DNA of 64,000 bases, from NCBI GenBank assembly GCA_027596075.1, contig JADGJC010000022.1:179780-243779 (forward strand). Reading direction: 5' to 3'. Source of the stretch: Rhizophlyctis rosea (taxonomy: Eukaryota; Chytridiomycota; Chytridiomycetes; Rhizophlyctidales; Rhizophlyctidaceae). How positions within the stretch are numbered: position 1 is the first letter of the stretch; the number at the start of each line of letters is the position of its first letter. The notes under the pieces are model-generated. The model did not search any database. It was not told the origin of the DNA and was given only the letters and a program-made list of their open reading frames with translations. The position numbers and the translations under genes are program-made. Below are positions 52,265 to 61,796 of the stretch, piece by piece.

Positions 52265-52861
52265 TCACATCACATCTGCCTTTGTGTAGGCCCCAGGGAA
52301 GACATCGGGATGCAAGGGGCCGGTGGTCTCCCTGCGGACGACGTGCCCGAAATAGGCAAGACGCGGACAGGTCGTCTCTACAGTGGTCATCGTGCCGTTG
52401 GCGTTGAGGCGGACGCACCAGCTGTGACCCCTCCACATCCCGTCGTCAGACAGAGCGTAGCCGGTCATCATCACGGTGTCCGCGGGGCTCAAACGCACCA
52501 GGAAAGCGGCGTTGTCGTGGCAGGCCGAACGCCCTCCTGGCTCCAAGACTGCATCGGCGCCGTCAAGGAGGAAGCCTTCTGTGATGATGTACGGTACTGT
52601 GTCCACGTTGTTGGCCACGACTGCCCAGCCCGCACACTTCGTCAGCTCCTTGACCAAGTCAACCATTCCGACCCGCCACCAGTAACCTTTGCTTGTCCGT
52701 GGTGGCAGACCTTGCGAGAGCGGGTTATATGGCGCTGTCGCCCATCCCAGGCGGCGTTCGGCTGTCGGTTCTGTGGTTGCGTACTTGTCAGACGGAAGCT
52801 GCCATAAACGGACGGGTTCGCTGCTCGCAATGTCAGAGTCAAGGATGTGGTCGGAGAGCAT
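52265..52861 (-). CDS. predicted transglutaminase/papain-like hydrolase
   Basis: Intronless, 198 aa, ATG to stop. The central block ACHDNAAFLV, then MMTGYALSDDGMWRGHSW and TVETTCPRLAYFG, resembles a group of bacterial (actinobacterial-looking) proteins in which a Cys, a His in GHSW and an acidic residue form a papain/transglutaminase-like triad. Here Cys of ACHDN and His of RGHSW would be the pair. That reading rests on memory of the motif and is unverified. No signal peptide. The first 60 residues are not recognisable. Lack of introns and a bacterial-like motif in a gene-poor region suggest horizontal origin. Confidence 0.6.
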   Translation of the reverse strand: MLSDHILDSDIASSEPVRLWQLPSDKYATTEPTAERRLGWATAPYNPLSQGLPPRTSKGYWWRVGMVDLVKELTKCAGWAVVANNVDTVPYIITEGFLLDGADAVLEPGGRSACHDNAAFLVRLSPADTVMMTGYALSDDGMWRGHSWCVRLNANGTMTTVETTCPRLAYFGHVVRRETTGPLHPDVFPGAYTKADVM

Positions 52862-53579
52862 CGTCTCTTGAAGAGAAGCCAGGTAGGAGAATCGGAACTA
52901 TGGGAGGGGAGTCAGGCCCCCTGAAGGCCTTATCAGCCTTGACGTGAGGATGACAAATTCAGCAGCACAGGGCCTTCATATATCGGAAATTGAAGTCAGT
53001 CCCCATTTTCATTTCGCCCTTCCATCCTGCTGATGAATGAAGGGTTACATTTTCTACATGCACTTGCAATGTCAATGTTCTCGTGAAGAAGATCCACATG
53101 GACATCGTCATAATCTTGACTGCTTGGAAGTCTGGTTGCAATGAGCATCCATCCGGAAGTTTGGGTGTGTCCGCATAGAGGAAAATCAGAGACGATGTGA
53201 AATGAGCCAGAATGATAGGTAGGTCGTTCCAGCGACCCAGTACGTATCGCCATTTCCCTTGCTTGGTTTTTCCGAGTCCCATGGCAGACAGACACCTGAC
53301 TGGAATCCGACGGAGAAGCTTTTTTTACGGATCAAATCCAAGTGGCGCAAACACGAAGAGGGGTCGTCTCTCTCAATGAAGTCACTGACCTAAACAGGGT
53401 CCTCAAGACATTACCTCTCGACTACTGCACCTCATTGTTCAGACACTGCTGCTCCGGTGAAGGATCCTCCACAGAAATCATCATCAGCCTACTTCTAGTC
53501 TATGGACGAGGTGGTGCGACAACGGCATTTCCGCAACGTCATATCCTCTAGCTAGCCACTTGGTCAGGATATAATCATG
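52862..53579. other. no gene supported
   Basis: Two overlapping minus-strand frames (52959-53295) and a plus-strand frame (53342-53551) have no features. A short exon for the Ser/Thr-rich protein to the right may lie here but could not be identified. Confidence 0.3.
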
Positions 53580-54370
53580 GGCACAGAGGACAGCGGGCAA
53601 ATCGTGGGCGCGACTTGTACAACAGGAGATGCATCGCAGACTGCGCTGCCCTTATTCCTTCCACGGCGTCACCCGTCGAAGCCGTTGAAGCGACAGAGAC
53701 AGCAGCCAACGGGTACACCACACAACAGCAAGAGTCGGTTGCAACTGAAGCGTGCAGGACAGCTTCATCCGATACAGAATCCACTGATACCATTCCCACA
53801 GCGGCGACATCCGGCGAGCTGCCATCCACCACCGAAGCAACCAGCGACGCCACCGGAACAAATGCAAATTCGGATGCGCCCACTTCCGCTTTGGCTATAG
53901 ATGACAGAAGTACAGAGGTGATGACAAGCAGCGGCTCTACCACCATACAAAAGGAGGCTACCACTGGCGCAGACAGTACTGCCTCTACAGAGATGGAGAC
54001 CACTTATCCTATGACCACGACTGTGCCTGCAACCGTGTCCGCAACTGAGGAAGGACGGGACGAGACAGCGGCGGCCACTGCGACCCTTCCTTTGGCGGAC
54101 GCCCTTCAGACCCAACTCGCCGGGTGCAATGAAGCATGTTTGGATGTTCATGTTCGGACTTGCGGTATGGACCCCAGCTGCGTACTCAGCCACGCATATG
54201 CGTGCAGCCGATGCCTCGGTGACTGTGCCGGCGCGGAACTCATCGGCCCAGAAAGTCCCTCGAAAACACTGACGGACGCGAACAATGAAGGTACCACGTC
54301 CATTACCACTGGTTGTTTGACCGGGGTATTCACAATCCTCCCCGTCACCGCAGAGACCATCACGGCTTAG
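53580..54370 (+). CDS. Ser/Thr-rich protein with a C-terminal Cys-rich module (start not found)
   Basis: About 260 codons with no in-frame ATG near the beginning, so a 5' exon is missing or the start lies elsewhere. Roughly the first 180 residues are rich in Thr, Ser and Ala (mucin-like, as in O-glycosylated wall proteins). They are followed by a compact Cys module (CNEACLDVHVRTCGMDPSC, then CSRCLGDC; eight Cys in about 45 residues) and a final Thr-rich, mildly hydrophobic end (VFTILPVTAETITA). This suggests an exported surface protein, which is inference. The antisense frame 53575-54003 is also open, so the strand is likely but not certain. Confidence 0.45.
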
Positions 54371-55121
54371 GATAGCGCTGAGTGAAAACAAGGTCATGGG
54401 ATTGGGCATGTTAGCTATGGAGGGTATCGTTCAGTATTGTCAGCTTCCAAACAATATGTATGTTATCAAATATATGGATGTCATATCTGGCCCAATACTA
54501 TGGATGTCATGGTCTCAGAATAGTCGAATTTTGATATCGCCAGCTGTACGGTTGGCAGGGTACTTGGTCTGGTAAACAGGGAGAAGCATTGGCAACGCGT
54601 ATATTTCGGATCAAAAGCATGAGCATCACAAACATGGCTGCAAGTACAAAATCTTCGTCAAGCATCTTACCATTGTGGCTGAAAATGTCGGTGTTGATTG
54701 AATGGGGTCTGCATACGTGAAATCGGCAGCCCTCAAACGGACAAGGATGGGAGCTGGCTGTCCTTATTCTGGGTCGTAAGCATATGCTGGGCACCTGTTG
54801 ATCTGATTGATCTGCATGGGACTAACTCACTGCGTGGGATACTCCTCCTTTAGCGCTCCGCTGGCGCCTCCCTTTCATCTCCCCCCCCGGTATTATGTCT
54901 GCCACCAAAACCGCCATGGCGAGGCGTACCCCAAAATGCAAACTTCCAACCCTTTTCTTTGCAGAATAGGGTCATCCTGCTTGCCTCCTTTGCCGTAACG
55001 AAATGAATCAAAATTTTTGTCATTAGTCAGGAACATGTCGCGTCCTGTTGTGGCTCTGCGCTCGGTTGAGTCAAGCCACACAACCCCCTCTGTGGACATC
55101 GCCTTTTCCATTGCTTGGCCT
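54371..55121. other. no gene seen
   Basis: Short ORFs only. A direct repeat of ATATGGATGTCAT / CTATGGATGTCAT occurs at about 54472-54512. Confidence 0.35.
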
Positions 55122-55868
55122 CTAACCTTGGGTGTCATTTTCCGCTCCCCTTCTCAACGAGGACCGAATGTGTTCGACCGTGATGAGCTCCTGAAGGAAG
55201 TTGGTGCGTTGCCTCCTGTTCGCCATGAAGTCGCAGCCATTTTGGGGATTGGCATCACTGTACCAACGTAACGCGTCCTCGCAGTTGCTCTCAGATTCAT
55301 TGCACATATTCCACAACTTCGTCCTGACTACTGAGTACGGAGGTGCCGCGGCGCCTGCAGCACGGGTCATCACTTCGGCGTGATAGTCAAAGTTGTCCAT
55401 GTGAAACCATGGTACAGGGAGATCGGGCCGGTCTATCAGGCGCATCAATTGAGGGTGACTGAGGTTGAGTCTGAGGAAATTATATATTTCGCGGATCAGT
55501 CGACCTTCGTAAGATCTATCAGGATCGGTAGAGACAGCTCGGTAATAAGCAGGAAACTCCGCCAGCATCCAAGACGCAAGTTCCTCACGGAAAGTGAAAT
55601 TATCTGGCCGCAAGGCCATCATGAAGAACTCTGGTGGGCCGCGAACCGGGTGCCCTCGCTCCATCAAGAGCCGCAACTCATTGGAGCGAGTTTCAGGGAG
55701 AATGTTGCTGAGCGATCTATAGTATCGTCTTGATGCTTGTTCTGCCTGCGTCAGATCCTGGCTTGGGAGATACTGCCCAACCTCCACAATAAGCTCATCG
55801 GGTAACTCTACATCTGTTCCGTCAAGCCGTTGTGCTCCGAAACCACCTGTTCTCATCCTTTTATACAT
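55122..55868 (-). CDS. F-box-like protein
   Basis: Intronless, 248 aa from the first ATG at 55868. Near the N-terminus VELPDELIVEVGQYLPSQDL, then AEQASRRYYRSL, fits the F-box pattern (LPxELxxxIxxxL, then a helix with Ser-Arg). The rest (about 200 residues) is rich in Arg, Leu and Pro with no recognised repeat. Orphan F-box proteins of this kind are common in fungal accessory regions and usually link SCF ubiquitin ligases to targets; that is inferred. The frame is open upstream of the ATG across a telomere-like repeat, which I take as promoter. Confidence 0.55.
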   Translation of the reverse strand: MYKRMRTGGFGAQRLDGTDVELPDELIVEVGQYLPSQDLTQAEQASRRYYRSLSNILPETRSNELRLLMERGHPVRGPPEFFMMALRPDNFTFREELASWMLAEFPAYYRAVSTDPDRSYEGRLIREIYNFLRLNLSHPQLMRLIDRPDLPVPWFHMDNFDYHAEVMTRAAGAAAPPYSVVRTKLWNMCNESESNCEDALRWYSDANPQNGCDFMANRRQRTNFLQELITVEHIRSSLRRGAENDTQG

Positions 55869-55914
55869 GGCTACAGAATTTTTCCGCCAATGATGACCGT
55901 TCGGAACCTGATGG

Positions 55915-55935
55915 AACCCCAACCCTAACCCTAAA
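55915..55935 (-). promoter_or_regulatory. telomere-like repeat (telo-box) upstream of the F-box-like gene
   Basis: AACCCC followed by AACCCTAACCCTAAA on the plus strand, 47 bp upstream of the F-box-like start codon. Two and a half telomere-type units. It may be a Tbf1/telo-box type promoter element or a scar of telomere addition. Confidence 0.45.
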
Positions 55936-56222
55936 ATTACGCCTTCCCAGCCAGACCGCTTGTACGGAGCCGGTGGACGGCGTCCGGAAGAGACGACCAA
56001 GGGACAGTCAGCTGGGCGCTATTGGAGGGACAAGCGTAGACAGCCCCCCGTTCCTGGCTGACAGCAACGTACGGGTTGTGACTTTGATGGACCATATCGT
56101 GGACCATACAGTGCTCCCTGGTGGTTGGGAAGACGACTCGCCCCGTCTGGGGAAGAACATGGAAATGGTGGAGGTCTCTAACGGTTCTGAAGCGGTCCCG
56201 GAAGAAATTTGATGCTTCGTTA

Positions 56223-56258
56223 CAGTGCGTTTCAGCGAAAAATGGGACACTCTCCGCG
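56223..56258 (+). repeat. left terminal inverted repeat
   Basis: Starts CAGTGCGTTTCAGCG and contains AAAAATGGGACACTCTCCGCG. It pairs with 60506-60540 at roughly three of four positions, allowing one single-base gap. Confidence 0.7.
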
Positions 56259-56281
56259 AGTTATTTTGGAAACTTTATCTG

Positions 56282-56473
56282 ATGTTCTCAATAGCCTTAC
56301 ATGATGTTAGCCGTCACCTCCATCAGCAAGGATTTTCCATTAGAAGGATAGCAGAAATCATCAAAGCAACGAGGAGTACTATGCACAGGTCGCTAAAACT
56401 TGGTATCCAAAACCAAAGCCGTTACATATGGCCTTACAGTCTTTTGTTGATTCTGATCCATTCAGTACTTTGA
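56282..56473 (+). pseudogene. helix-turn-helix transposase remnant
   Basis: Sixty-odd codons just inside the left terminal repeat. The stretch DVSRHLHQQGFSIRRIAEII followed by KATRSTMHRSLKLG has the homeodomain-like helix-turn-helix layout seen at the N-terminus of Tc1/mariner-type transposases (helix, GFSIRRIAE, then STMHRSL). No catalytic DDE part follows in any frame that I can recognise. Its position next to the end repeat supports a transposase relic. Confidence 0.5.
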
Positions 56474-56803
56474 CTGCCTATCGTCAATCCATGGAACACC
56501 CGTTGTGCCGTTCGCTCAAACAGATCTAAGGACTGCATTCTTGCACACCTCAGTGCTGATGATGGCGTTGCTGATGCACTGGGTCACAAGATCTGATCCC
56601 TGCATCCTCACCAGCGTTGAAGCATCGCTGCGGAGAAATTCCGCAGGAGCAGTCTTCTATCGTGGGATTGGTTTTCAATGTGAGCGATGGGGCAGTACGA
56701 AGGGGGGTGTTCTGGGCAATCGCGGCAGGGCAATGAGCGTATCACGTGCGGCTTGTGCTTGCCGTCGCATTCTGTGAGGTGCTTGCGTCCGTACGCACCA
56801 AAT

Positions 56804-56825
56804 TTTCAATTTTTTTTTTTTTTTT
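56804..56825. repeat. poly-T tract
   Basis: A run of 16-17 T just upstream of the 56849 ORF. It could be part of its promoter (dA:dT tract) or the mark of an old insertion. Confidence 0.5.
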
Positions 56826-56848
56826 GACCCGGTCATCAGACAGGAGCA

Positions 56849-57343
56849 ATGTCACAAGCAAGCGACCACCACCGCGCCATCTTCAAGGAGAGCAGCCTAG
56901 ACCTTGACACTGAGTCCACAGAGAAGCTGGCGACGCTGTATGGGAACCTGGAAAAGTTCATCACAGAGGACCTGGCCGATGGATTCCAGCTTCGGGACAT
57001 CTACTCCCTCATCGTTGCCGTCATGAATGGCCTGGAGCTCGCTTTCGCGGATGACGCTGGTTCGAAATTGAAAGGGTACGCCATCTTCATCGTGAACCGC
57101 CTCATTGCAGAGCCTGTAGCAGGAGGTATCGTCCCGTCCGAGGTCTCCATGCTGCTCCATTTCGTCTCGATTGGGACGGTCATTGACCTTGTCAGCAATC
57201 TTACCAAGTACGTTCCTTTTGTCAATCGGTTCCGCGCTGCTGGTCCCGCAAGGCATGGGGCAGCTTCACAGCCGGCCGTGGACCCCCACGACAACCGATG
57301 GATAAAGAAGAACTGGGTGAGCCATGGAAAGACATCTGCGTAA
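56849..57343 (+). CDS. orphan helical protein, unknown
   Basis: Intronless ORF of 164 aa with a clean ATG. It reads as an all-helical soluble protein with amphipathic segments (STEKLATLYGNLEKFITEDL, RDIYSLIVAVMNGLELAF, GYAIFIVNRLIAEP, SMLLHFVSIGTVIDLVSNL). Its tail is basic and disordered. The pattern of evenly spaced helices of about 20 residues recalls small orphan proteins found in large DNA viruses of protists and algae, but I cannot name a family and this could be convergence. It lies inside the terminal-repeat segment, so it may be cargo. Confidence 0.55.
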   Translation: MSQASDHHRAIFKESSLDLDTESTEKLATLYGNLEKFITEDLADGFQLRDIYSLIVAVMNGLELAFADDAGSKLKGYAIFIVNRLIAEPVAGGIVPSEVSMLLHFVSIGTVIDLVSNLTKYVPFVNRFRAAGPARHGAASQPAVDPHDNRWIKKNWVSHGKTSA

Positions 57344-58037
57344 GCGGGGTCATCCAAATATGATTTGTGGGATCCCTAAGCCTATACCTCAGCCACAAAT
57401 GCACCAAAATGAGGTGGAAGGTGTACATCCACCAACAGAAGGCGCTGACTCGGTACGCCCGGGAGATATTTTCCGACTTTCCCGTGGACAAATAAACCAT
57501 CGGCTTTTGGGGACGGGAAGTTCAACTCGACCAACAAAGGCTACGCAGCAAGTCCCCGGACAAAGAAGTTGATGGATGTACTCCTTCGCCGCGCAAAACA
57601 ACGGGTCTCCTGGAGGCATTTGGGAATTCAACATTTCCCAGGTTTGCTTTAAGTGCAACGACATCAACGGAGTTCTCAGGTGGTCTATTGTGCTTCTGCA
57701 AGACTTTCTCCAAGCGCCCACTGGTCGGGGCAAAGCTCCTCTTTGAGCCCTCTCTCGTCGTAAGCTGAGTAGTTGCTGGTCTAATAGACCTGCGTGGTAA
57801 TGAAGCAATACACACTCAAATGAACACGATGGTTAACTGTTTGGATGTACATTGAAAAGTGAATAATGAATAACATAACACGCACACGCACGAGCACATA
57901 TGTCACTCAAGGTGGCATATGTGCGACAGAAAAACACGTAAGCGATCGACGTGATTACATAAAAATCACGTAATCCTGACTAAGCTAAAAATCAGTCAAA
58001 TGTTTATCTATCTAACCAATCACGTGACACGTCCGAA

Positions 58038-58832
58038 CTACTGAGCGCGTCCTAGGTCCGCATCCCTGCAATAGTCCCCGTGGTCCTCCGGTGAGTAATA
58101 GCCAAAGAAATTTTTGTTGATGTATGGCCAACGGATCCCAGGCCATGGTGTCCTTTGGCGCAGAACGAAAGCCAAGAACATCATCTTCTGGGAGGCGCCC
58201 GTTCTTTGGTGGATGCTTTTCGTGGAGCGGCTCGGAGTCCACCCATGATATGGAAAGATACATTTTCTGAGGAGAGCTTCCGCGAGTTTGATTTGTCTCG
58301 GTCGCCCTGTCCGCGGCAGAAACTTGCCTGCTCCAGACTCCTTCAAGATCTTGATGATGTCGTCGCCCATCCCTTCCTGCCTCTGGTAATTGTTGCGGGC
58401 TGAGAAAGTCATTGCCACAGGGACTGTCCCCGACCCAGCGGAGTGAGATAAGGTCAAGTAGCGGGAGATATCATCCATGGGTATGAAGTCCTGATTACCA
58501 GACCACGTGCTGAGGGCGTCGATGTAAACGGCTGATGGGCAGGCACCAGGAGGACAACTTCGGATATAGTCCGACAAAGCTCCTAACACGCACGCGACCC
58601 CCAAGCCCTGCTTGCATTGAGTGCGATAGGTGCCATAGTTCCATTCGACTACGGTGATCATATCAGGCTTCCAGCCTGCGTTGATCAGGTGCCGCGACGT
58701 CCGCAGGCGTCGTCCATCCAATACTATCACCCTGGGCTTTTCCGGGAAATACCTTTGGGCAAAGAAAATGAACTTCGCATTGTTTTCCATCTTGACAAGG
58801 GACGCAAAGTCGTGGTAGGGCGTGCCACTCAT
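58038..58832 (-). CDS. orphan protein, possible Rossmann-like fold, unknown
   Basis: Intronless ORF of 264 aa. The N-terminal two-thirds alternates strands and helices: PRVIVLDGRRLRTSRHLINA, then MITVVEWNYGTY, GLGVACVLGALSDYI, AVYIDALSTWSGN and VPVAMTFSARNNYQR. This order (strand, Gly/Arg loop, Glu at the end of strand two, Asp at strand four) would suit a class I methyltransferase, but no standard Gly-rich motif is present, so I do not assign it. The C-terminal 90 residues are basic. Within the terminal-repeat segment it is opposite in direction to the 56849 ORF. Confidence 0.55.
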   Translation of the reverse strand: MSGTPYHDFASLVKMENNAKFIFFAQRYFPEKPRVIVLDGRRLRTSRHLINAGWKPDMITVVEWNYGTYRTQCKQGLGVACVLGALSDYIRSCPPGACPSAVYIDALSTWSGNQDFIPMDDISRYLTLSHSAGSGTVPVAMTFSARNNYQRQEGMGDDIIKILKESGAGKFLPRTGRPRQIKLAEALLRKCIFPYHGWTPSRSTKSIHQRTGASQKMMFLAFVLRQRTPWPGIRWPYINKNFFGYYSPEDHGDYCRDADLGRAQ

Positions 58833-59029
58833 TGTCGCGAAAACCTTGTAGTCGCGGTTTCAAGAAAGTGATGTGGATGCTTGGATGGAACGTAGAGCCG
58901 AGGGCTCTCCTTATATGGAAGACAGTGATGAAGCCGAGCTTTCTTCAGGGTTCATCGGCTTTTTTATCTCGCGGTCACCCTTGTGCAGTTGCAGCATACA
59001 TTCCATCCTGAAAGGCCTATCAAACAGGC

Positions 59030-59470
59030 ATCCGTTATGGCTCTGCTATTCATGATATGTCCGTTATTCCCGTCATGGGAGTCCGTTATCACAAATGCCA
59101 CCCGTTATGGCTAGTTTGACATTTTTGAGTGTTTGTGCTACTAGTTGTGCTACGATTCCGCAGCATTGGCCTGCATGCCCATTTCATTCCCCTGCACCCC
59201 GAACGTGTCTAAGAACGCTTAATGTGAACTGGCAGTTCACATTTTGGCTCCAAAACGCGTGCTGGACCCTGTCAAAATGGGGTGTCCACCATGGTGGAGC
59301 CAGGAGTGCATGCAGCTACAGGGGTGCATGCAGGAACACCCTGCTTTTATGCTCTTTTTGATGGATCGGCAATCTCCGTTATGGCACCTATTCCGTTATT
59401 TCTGCTACGGTAAACCTGTTATGGCTGCTGTTTGGTAGCCCCTTCCTGATAGCATTCATACCATTTTGTG
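59030..59470. repeat. scattered CCGTTATGG-type short repeats
   Basis: The word CCGT/CTGTTATGGC or its CCGTTAT core recurs at least seven times, irregularly spaced (for example at about 59032, 59069, 59081, 59101, 59377, 59393, 59415). The 59460-59520 stretch adds ATACCAT-type words. No coding potential. Confidence 0.5.
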
Positions 59471-60505
59471 ATCCCTATACCATCCCTATACCAGAATGAT
59501 ACCATTCTCAAGCCATACTTATATAATGATGTCCTTCATGGGTATATATCACCTGAGGGCTGTGAGATGTCGGACGAGCTCCGCCTTCCAACTTAGACCA
59601 ATGGAGATACGATCATCGATGGCCGTACAAAACGGGACAGCTAAGCATTCACACTCCAAGCTAAGGTTGTGGGGCGGTGGGGTGTCCCGAAATGAATGGA
59701 ATGACTGTCACCAAAAAAGGAAACTGCCAGAAATGGTTATATTGATAGGAGGCTTAGAAGGCGCAGCGGTGCGAAGTTCTCCAAGTCACCCAAAATTACT
59801 ACAAACAGATTGGCCAATGGAACCACAGTCGATGGTCTTTGGTGGGGCACTATGTCATCCCGGCAAGTCCATCGGCACGGGGTCAGGGCAGGTCCGGAGG
59901 TCCCAGTTTTGCAACCACGAGCGCCCGCGAGGGTTCTTGTGGATCTTGACCCCTCTTAGGGAAGCTTCAAATCCCTATAGTCATTGAATACGCCGGGCTG
60001 AAAGGTGACCACGACGTGGTCGTGCGGGAGGAGGGTGAGCGGGCGGACCATCTTTTCTGGCTCCGAAAAGGACATAGATGGTGTCTGCCCCGAAGGTGAC
60101 GGGTTGGAGAAGAACATCCTTGTGGCGTCCTCGAGCTACTGGCAGCGGCCATTACGGGCCCAAGAGATTGTCAACAGTGCGACAAAGCAGTTTCCTCCTG
60201 TGGCTGCAATCGTTCAGAAATTGTTGCCCACTTGAAGCCATTCTGGTCAGAGTATGCACATCCGGGAGACGAAAGAACCTCCACTGTTCCTCAGTCGGCG
60301 GCAGAAGTTGAGGGCATCGCGCACGAACGATGCAACACGGAAAGTGTCATCCCGGCTTCACCAAACCAAAGTCACGCGTCTCTTCACGGAAACGCAAGCA
60401 ACCGTCTGCGTTGCCGGCCAAGCCAGGTCCGGTAAACGAAGCGATTTACAGCCGGGAGTGACGGCCTCTCCGGACGGGTGTGTTGCATAGTCTAGCTTTG
60501 TTGTA

Positions 60506-60540
60506 GACGCAAAGTGTCCCATTTTGTATGAAACTCACTG
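60506..60540 (-). repeat. right terminal inverted repeat
   Basis: Complement of the left terminus; on the minus strand it starts CAGTGAGTTTCATAC and continues AAAATGGGACACTTTGCGTC. The next two plus-strand bases are TA. Confidence 0.7.
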
Positions 60541-60880
60541 TAAAGAACAACACTCTGGAAAGAAGCTCTTCCCGAGGGGTATTGCGGGAGTGAAATAAGA
60601 AATTGGTGAGGAGTTGTGAGGTTGCACTCGCTTGCTGGAGCAATCATTGGGTAACTTTGTTCCTGTGCCACACCAAACCCTTCACTTCGATGGGGCCGTT
60701 CAATCTAAACAGTCGCTCAAGTGGATTGATGTCCGAAACCTTGTCAGCACTGATCATCGTCCTGATGCGAGTCATCCTGATCAAGCCACAACATTAACCT
60801 TGATGATGTGGTGCCGCGCCAAGGTTCCACAGCAAGATTCAGCGGGTGGTCGTCGACCCAGACGGACGGCGGAAAGGAGC

Positions 60881-61381
60881 TCAGGATAGGCTTCTTGCAC
60901 GCGCCCATGGTGAGCAGATGACGTCATCCACCAGCCCTTCAAAGTGGGCCATGAGATTCTCTCGCCGCAGAGCGATGGCCTGTGGCTCGTCTGTACAGGA
61001 AGTAATCGTTACCCACACGACTTTGCCGGCACGGGGAGGAGTTTTCCAAACGCGTCGGACTGATTGAACTGTACCACAAGATCTTTTTATCGTAGACGCC
61101 TCCAGGGGCCCTTGATCTCCTGTAATCCAACCATACATGTCCCACTTTGCGGGCGATGGCGCAGACAGCGTAAAACCGCGATCCAAGACATAATCCCTGA
61201 ATGCGGGAAGCCGGTCTTTCCGTTGTCTTCCCTCGTTCTGAAGGAGGATGCCTATGAGCTGCCATTCTGTCCTTTTGTCTGATCGCCATGGCTTTACGCA
61301 ACAAAGCAGCCTACGGATGGGACCCCAGTGTGTTGCATCCATCTCCGCTTGTTCCCGGAACGCATCAGGGATCGCTGCCAT
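60881..61381 (-). CDS. unrecognised ORF, 166 aa
   Basis: Intact ATG-to-stop ORF outside the right terminal repeat. It has two short charged segments (REQAEMDATHWGPIRR; NEGRQRKDRLPAFRDYV) and a possible strand (KVVWVTITSC). No family recognised, and it may be chance. Confidence 0.3.
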   Translation of the reverse strand: MAAIPDAFREQAEMDATHWGPIRRLLCCVKPWRSDKRTEWQLIGILLQNEGRQRKDRLPAFRDYVLDRGFTLSAPSPAKWDMYGWITGDQGPLEASTIKRSCGTVQSVRRVWKTPPRAGKVVWVTITSCTDEPQAIALRRENLMAHFEGLVDDVICSPWARARSLS

Positions 61382-61448
61382 GCTCGTCTATGAGGTGTCT
61401 TGTTGTTCCTTCTGAACCTTCTATAGCAATCATGTACAGAAAGCCAGG

Positions 61449-61539
61449 AAGCGGTCATATGAAGCGGTCATATGAAGCGGTCATATGAAGCGGTCATATG
61501 AAGCAGTCATATGAAGCGGTCATGTGAAGCGGTCATATG
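61449..61539. repeat. 13-bp minisatellite, seven units
   Basis: Unit AAGCGGTCATATG repeated head to tail from 61449; the fifth unit has CAGTC and the sixth CATGTG. A degenerate tail (GTCATTTG AAGCGG) follows. The unit contains a CATATG palindrome. Confidence 0.9.
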
Positions 61540-61604
61540 GTCATTTGAAGCGGTATTATAGCTATAATTTAGGTTCAGAATCATCGCTTCCCTACCCTAT
61601 AGTG

Positions 61605-61622
61605 TTATATATATATATATAT
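61605..61622. repeat. TA dinucleotide microsatellite
   Basis: About nine TA units directly before the 61624 repeat. Confidence 0.85.
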
Positions 61623-61623
61623 A

Positions 61624-61796
61624 GCGTCTACACTAAGCTAGGTATGAACCTGTACCTGTTGGGGAAACGACACCACCGACGCGTAACTCGCTTACAGTAC
61701 ATTCCATACAAAATGGGACAGCCAGCGTCTAAACTAAAGCCAAGTATGAACCTGCACCTGTCGGGGAAACGACACCACCGACGCGTAAATCGCTTA
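61624..61796. repeat. direct repeat pair flanking a solitary terminal-repeat copy
   Basis: Copies at 61624-61694 and 61725-61796 (about 71 bp, roughly 85-90% alike) share GGGGAAACGACACCACCGAC and CGCGTAA.TCGCTTA. Between them, 61695-61729 starts CAGTACATTC after TA and contains CATACAAAATGGGACA, matching the right terminal repeat of the 56.2-60.5 kb element at about 27 of 35 positions. Both copies begin GCGTCTA, as does the subterminal sequence of that element (GCGTCTACAACAAAGCTAG), so they are probably subterminal element sequence. Confidence 0.7.

Larger units (their letters stand above)
56223..60540. mobile_element. 4.3-kb segment with Tc1/mariner-like terminal inverted repeats
   Basis: Left terminus CAGTGCGTTTCA begins at 56223 after TA (56221-56222). 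The right terminus, read on the minus strand, is CAGTGAGTTTCA from 60540, followed on the plus strand by TA (60541-60542). The repeats extend inward about 35 bp and share AAAATGGGACACT. CAGT ends and TA target duplication are the Tc1/mariner pattern. Inside are an HTH remnant near the left end, an intact plus-strand ORF (56849-57343), an intact minus-strand ORF (58038-58832) and low-complexity repeats. I see no intact DDE transposase, so it looks non-autonomous, carrying other DNA, or it is a composite between two solo ends. Confidence 0.65.

Noticed and set aside
53575..54003. Minus-strand ORF of 142 aa opposite the Ser/Thr-rich protein
   Set aside because: No ATG at its start and a Val/Ser/Ala composition expected from the antisense of Thr/Ser/Ala codons; the Cys-rich module on the plus strand is more protein-like, though the choice is not certain.
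55915..55935. Chromosome end (telomere)
   Set aside because: Only about two and a half units, and coding-like DNA continues on both sides.
61449..61539. Possible CRISPR-like array
   Set aside because: Units are contiguous 13-mers with no spacers, so it is a minisatellite, and this is a eukaryotic genome.
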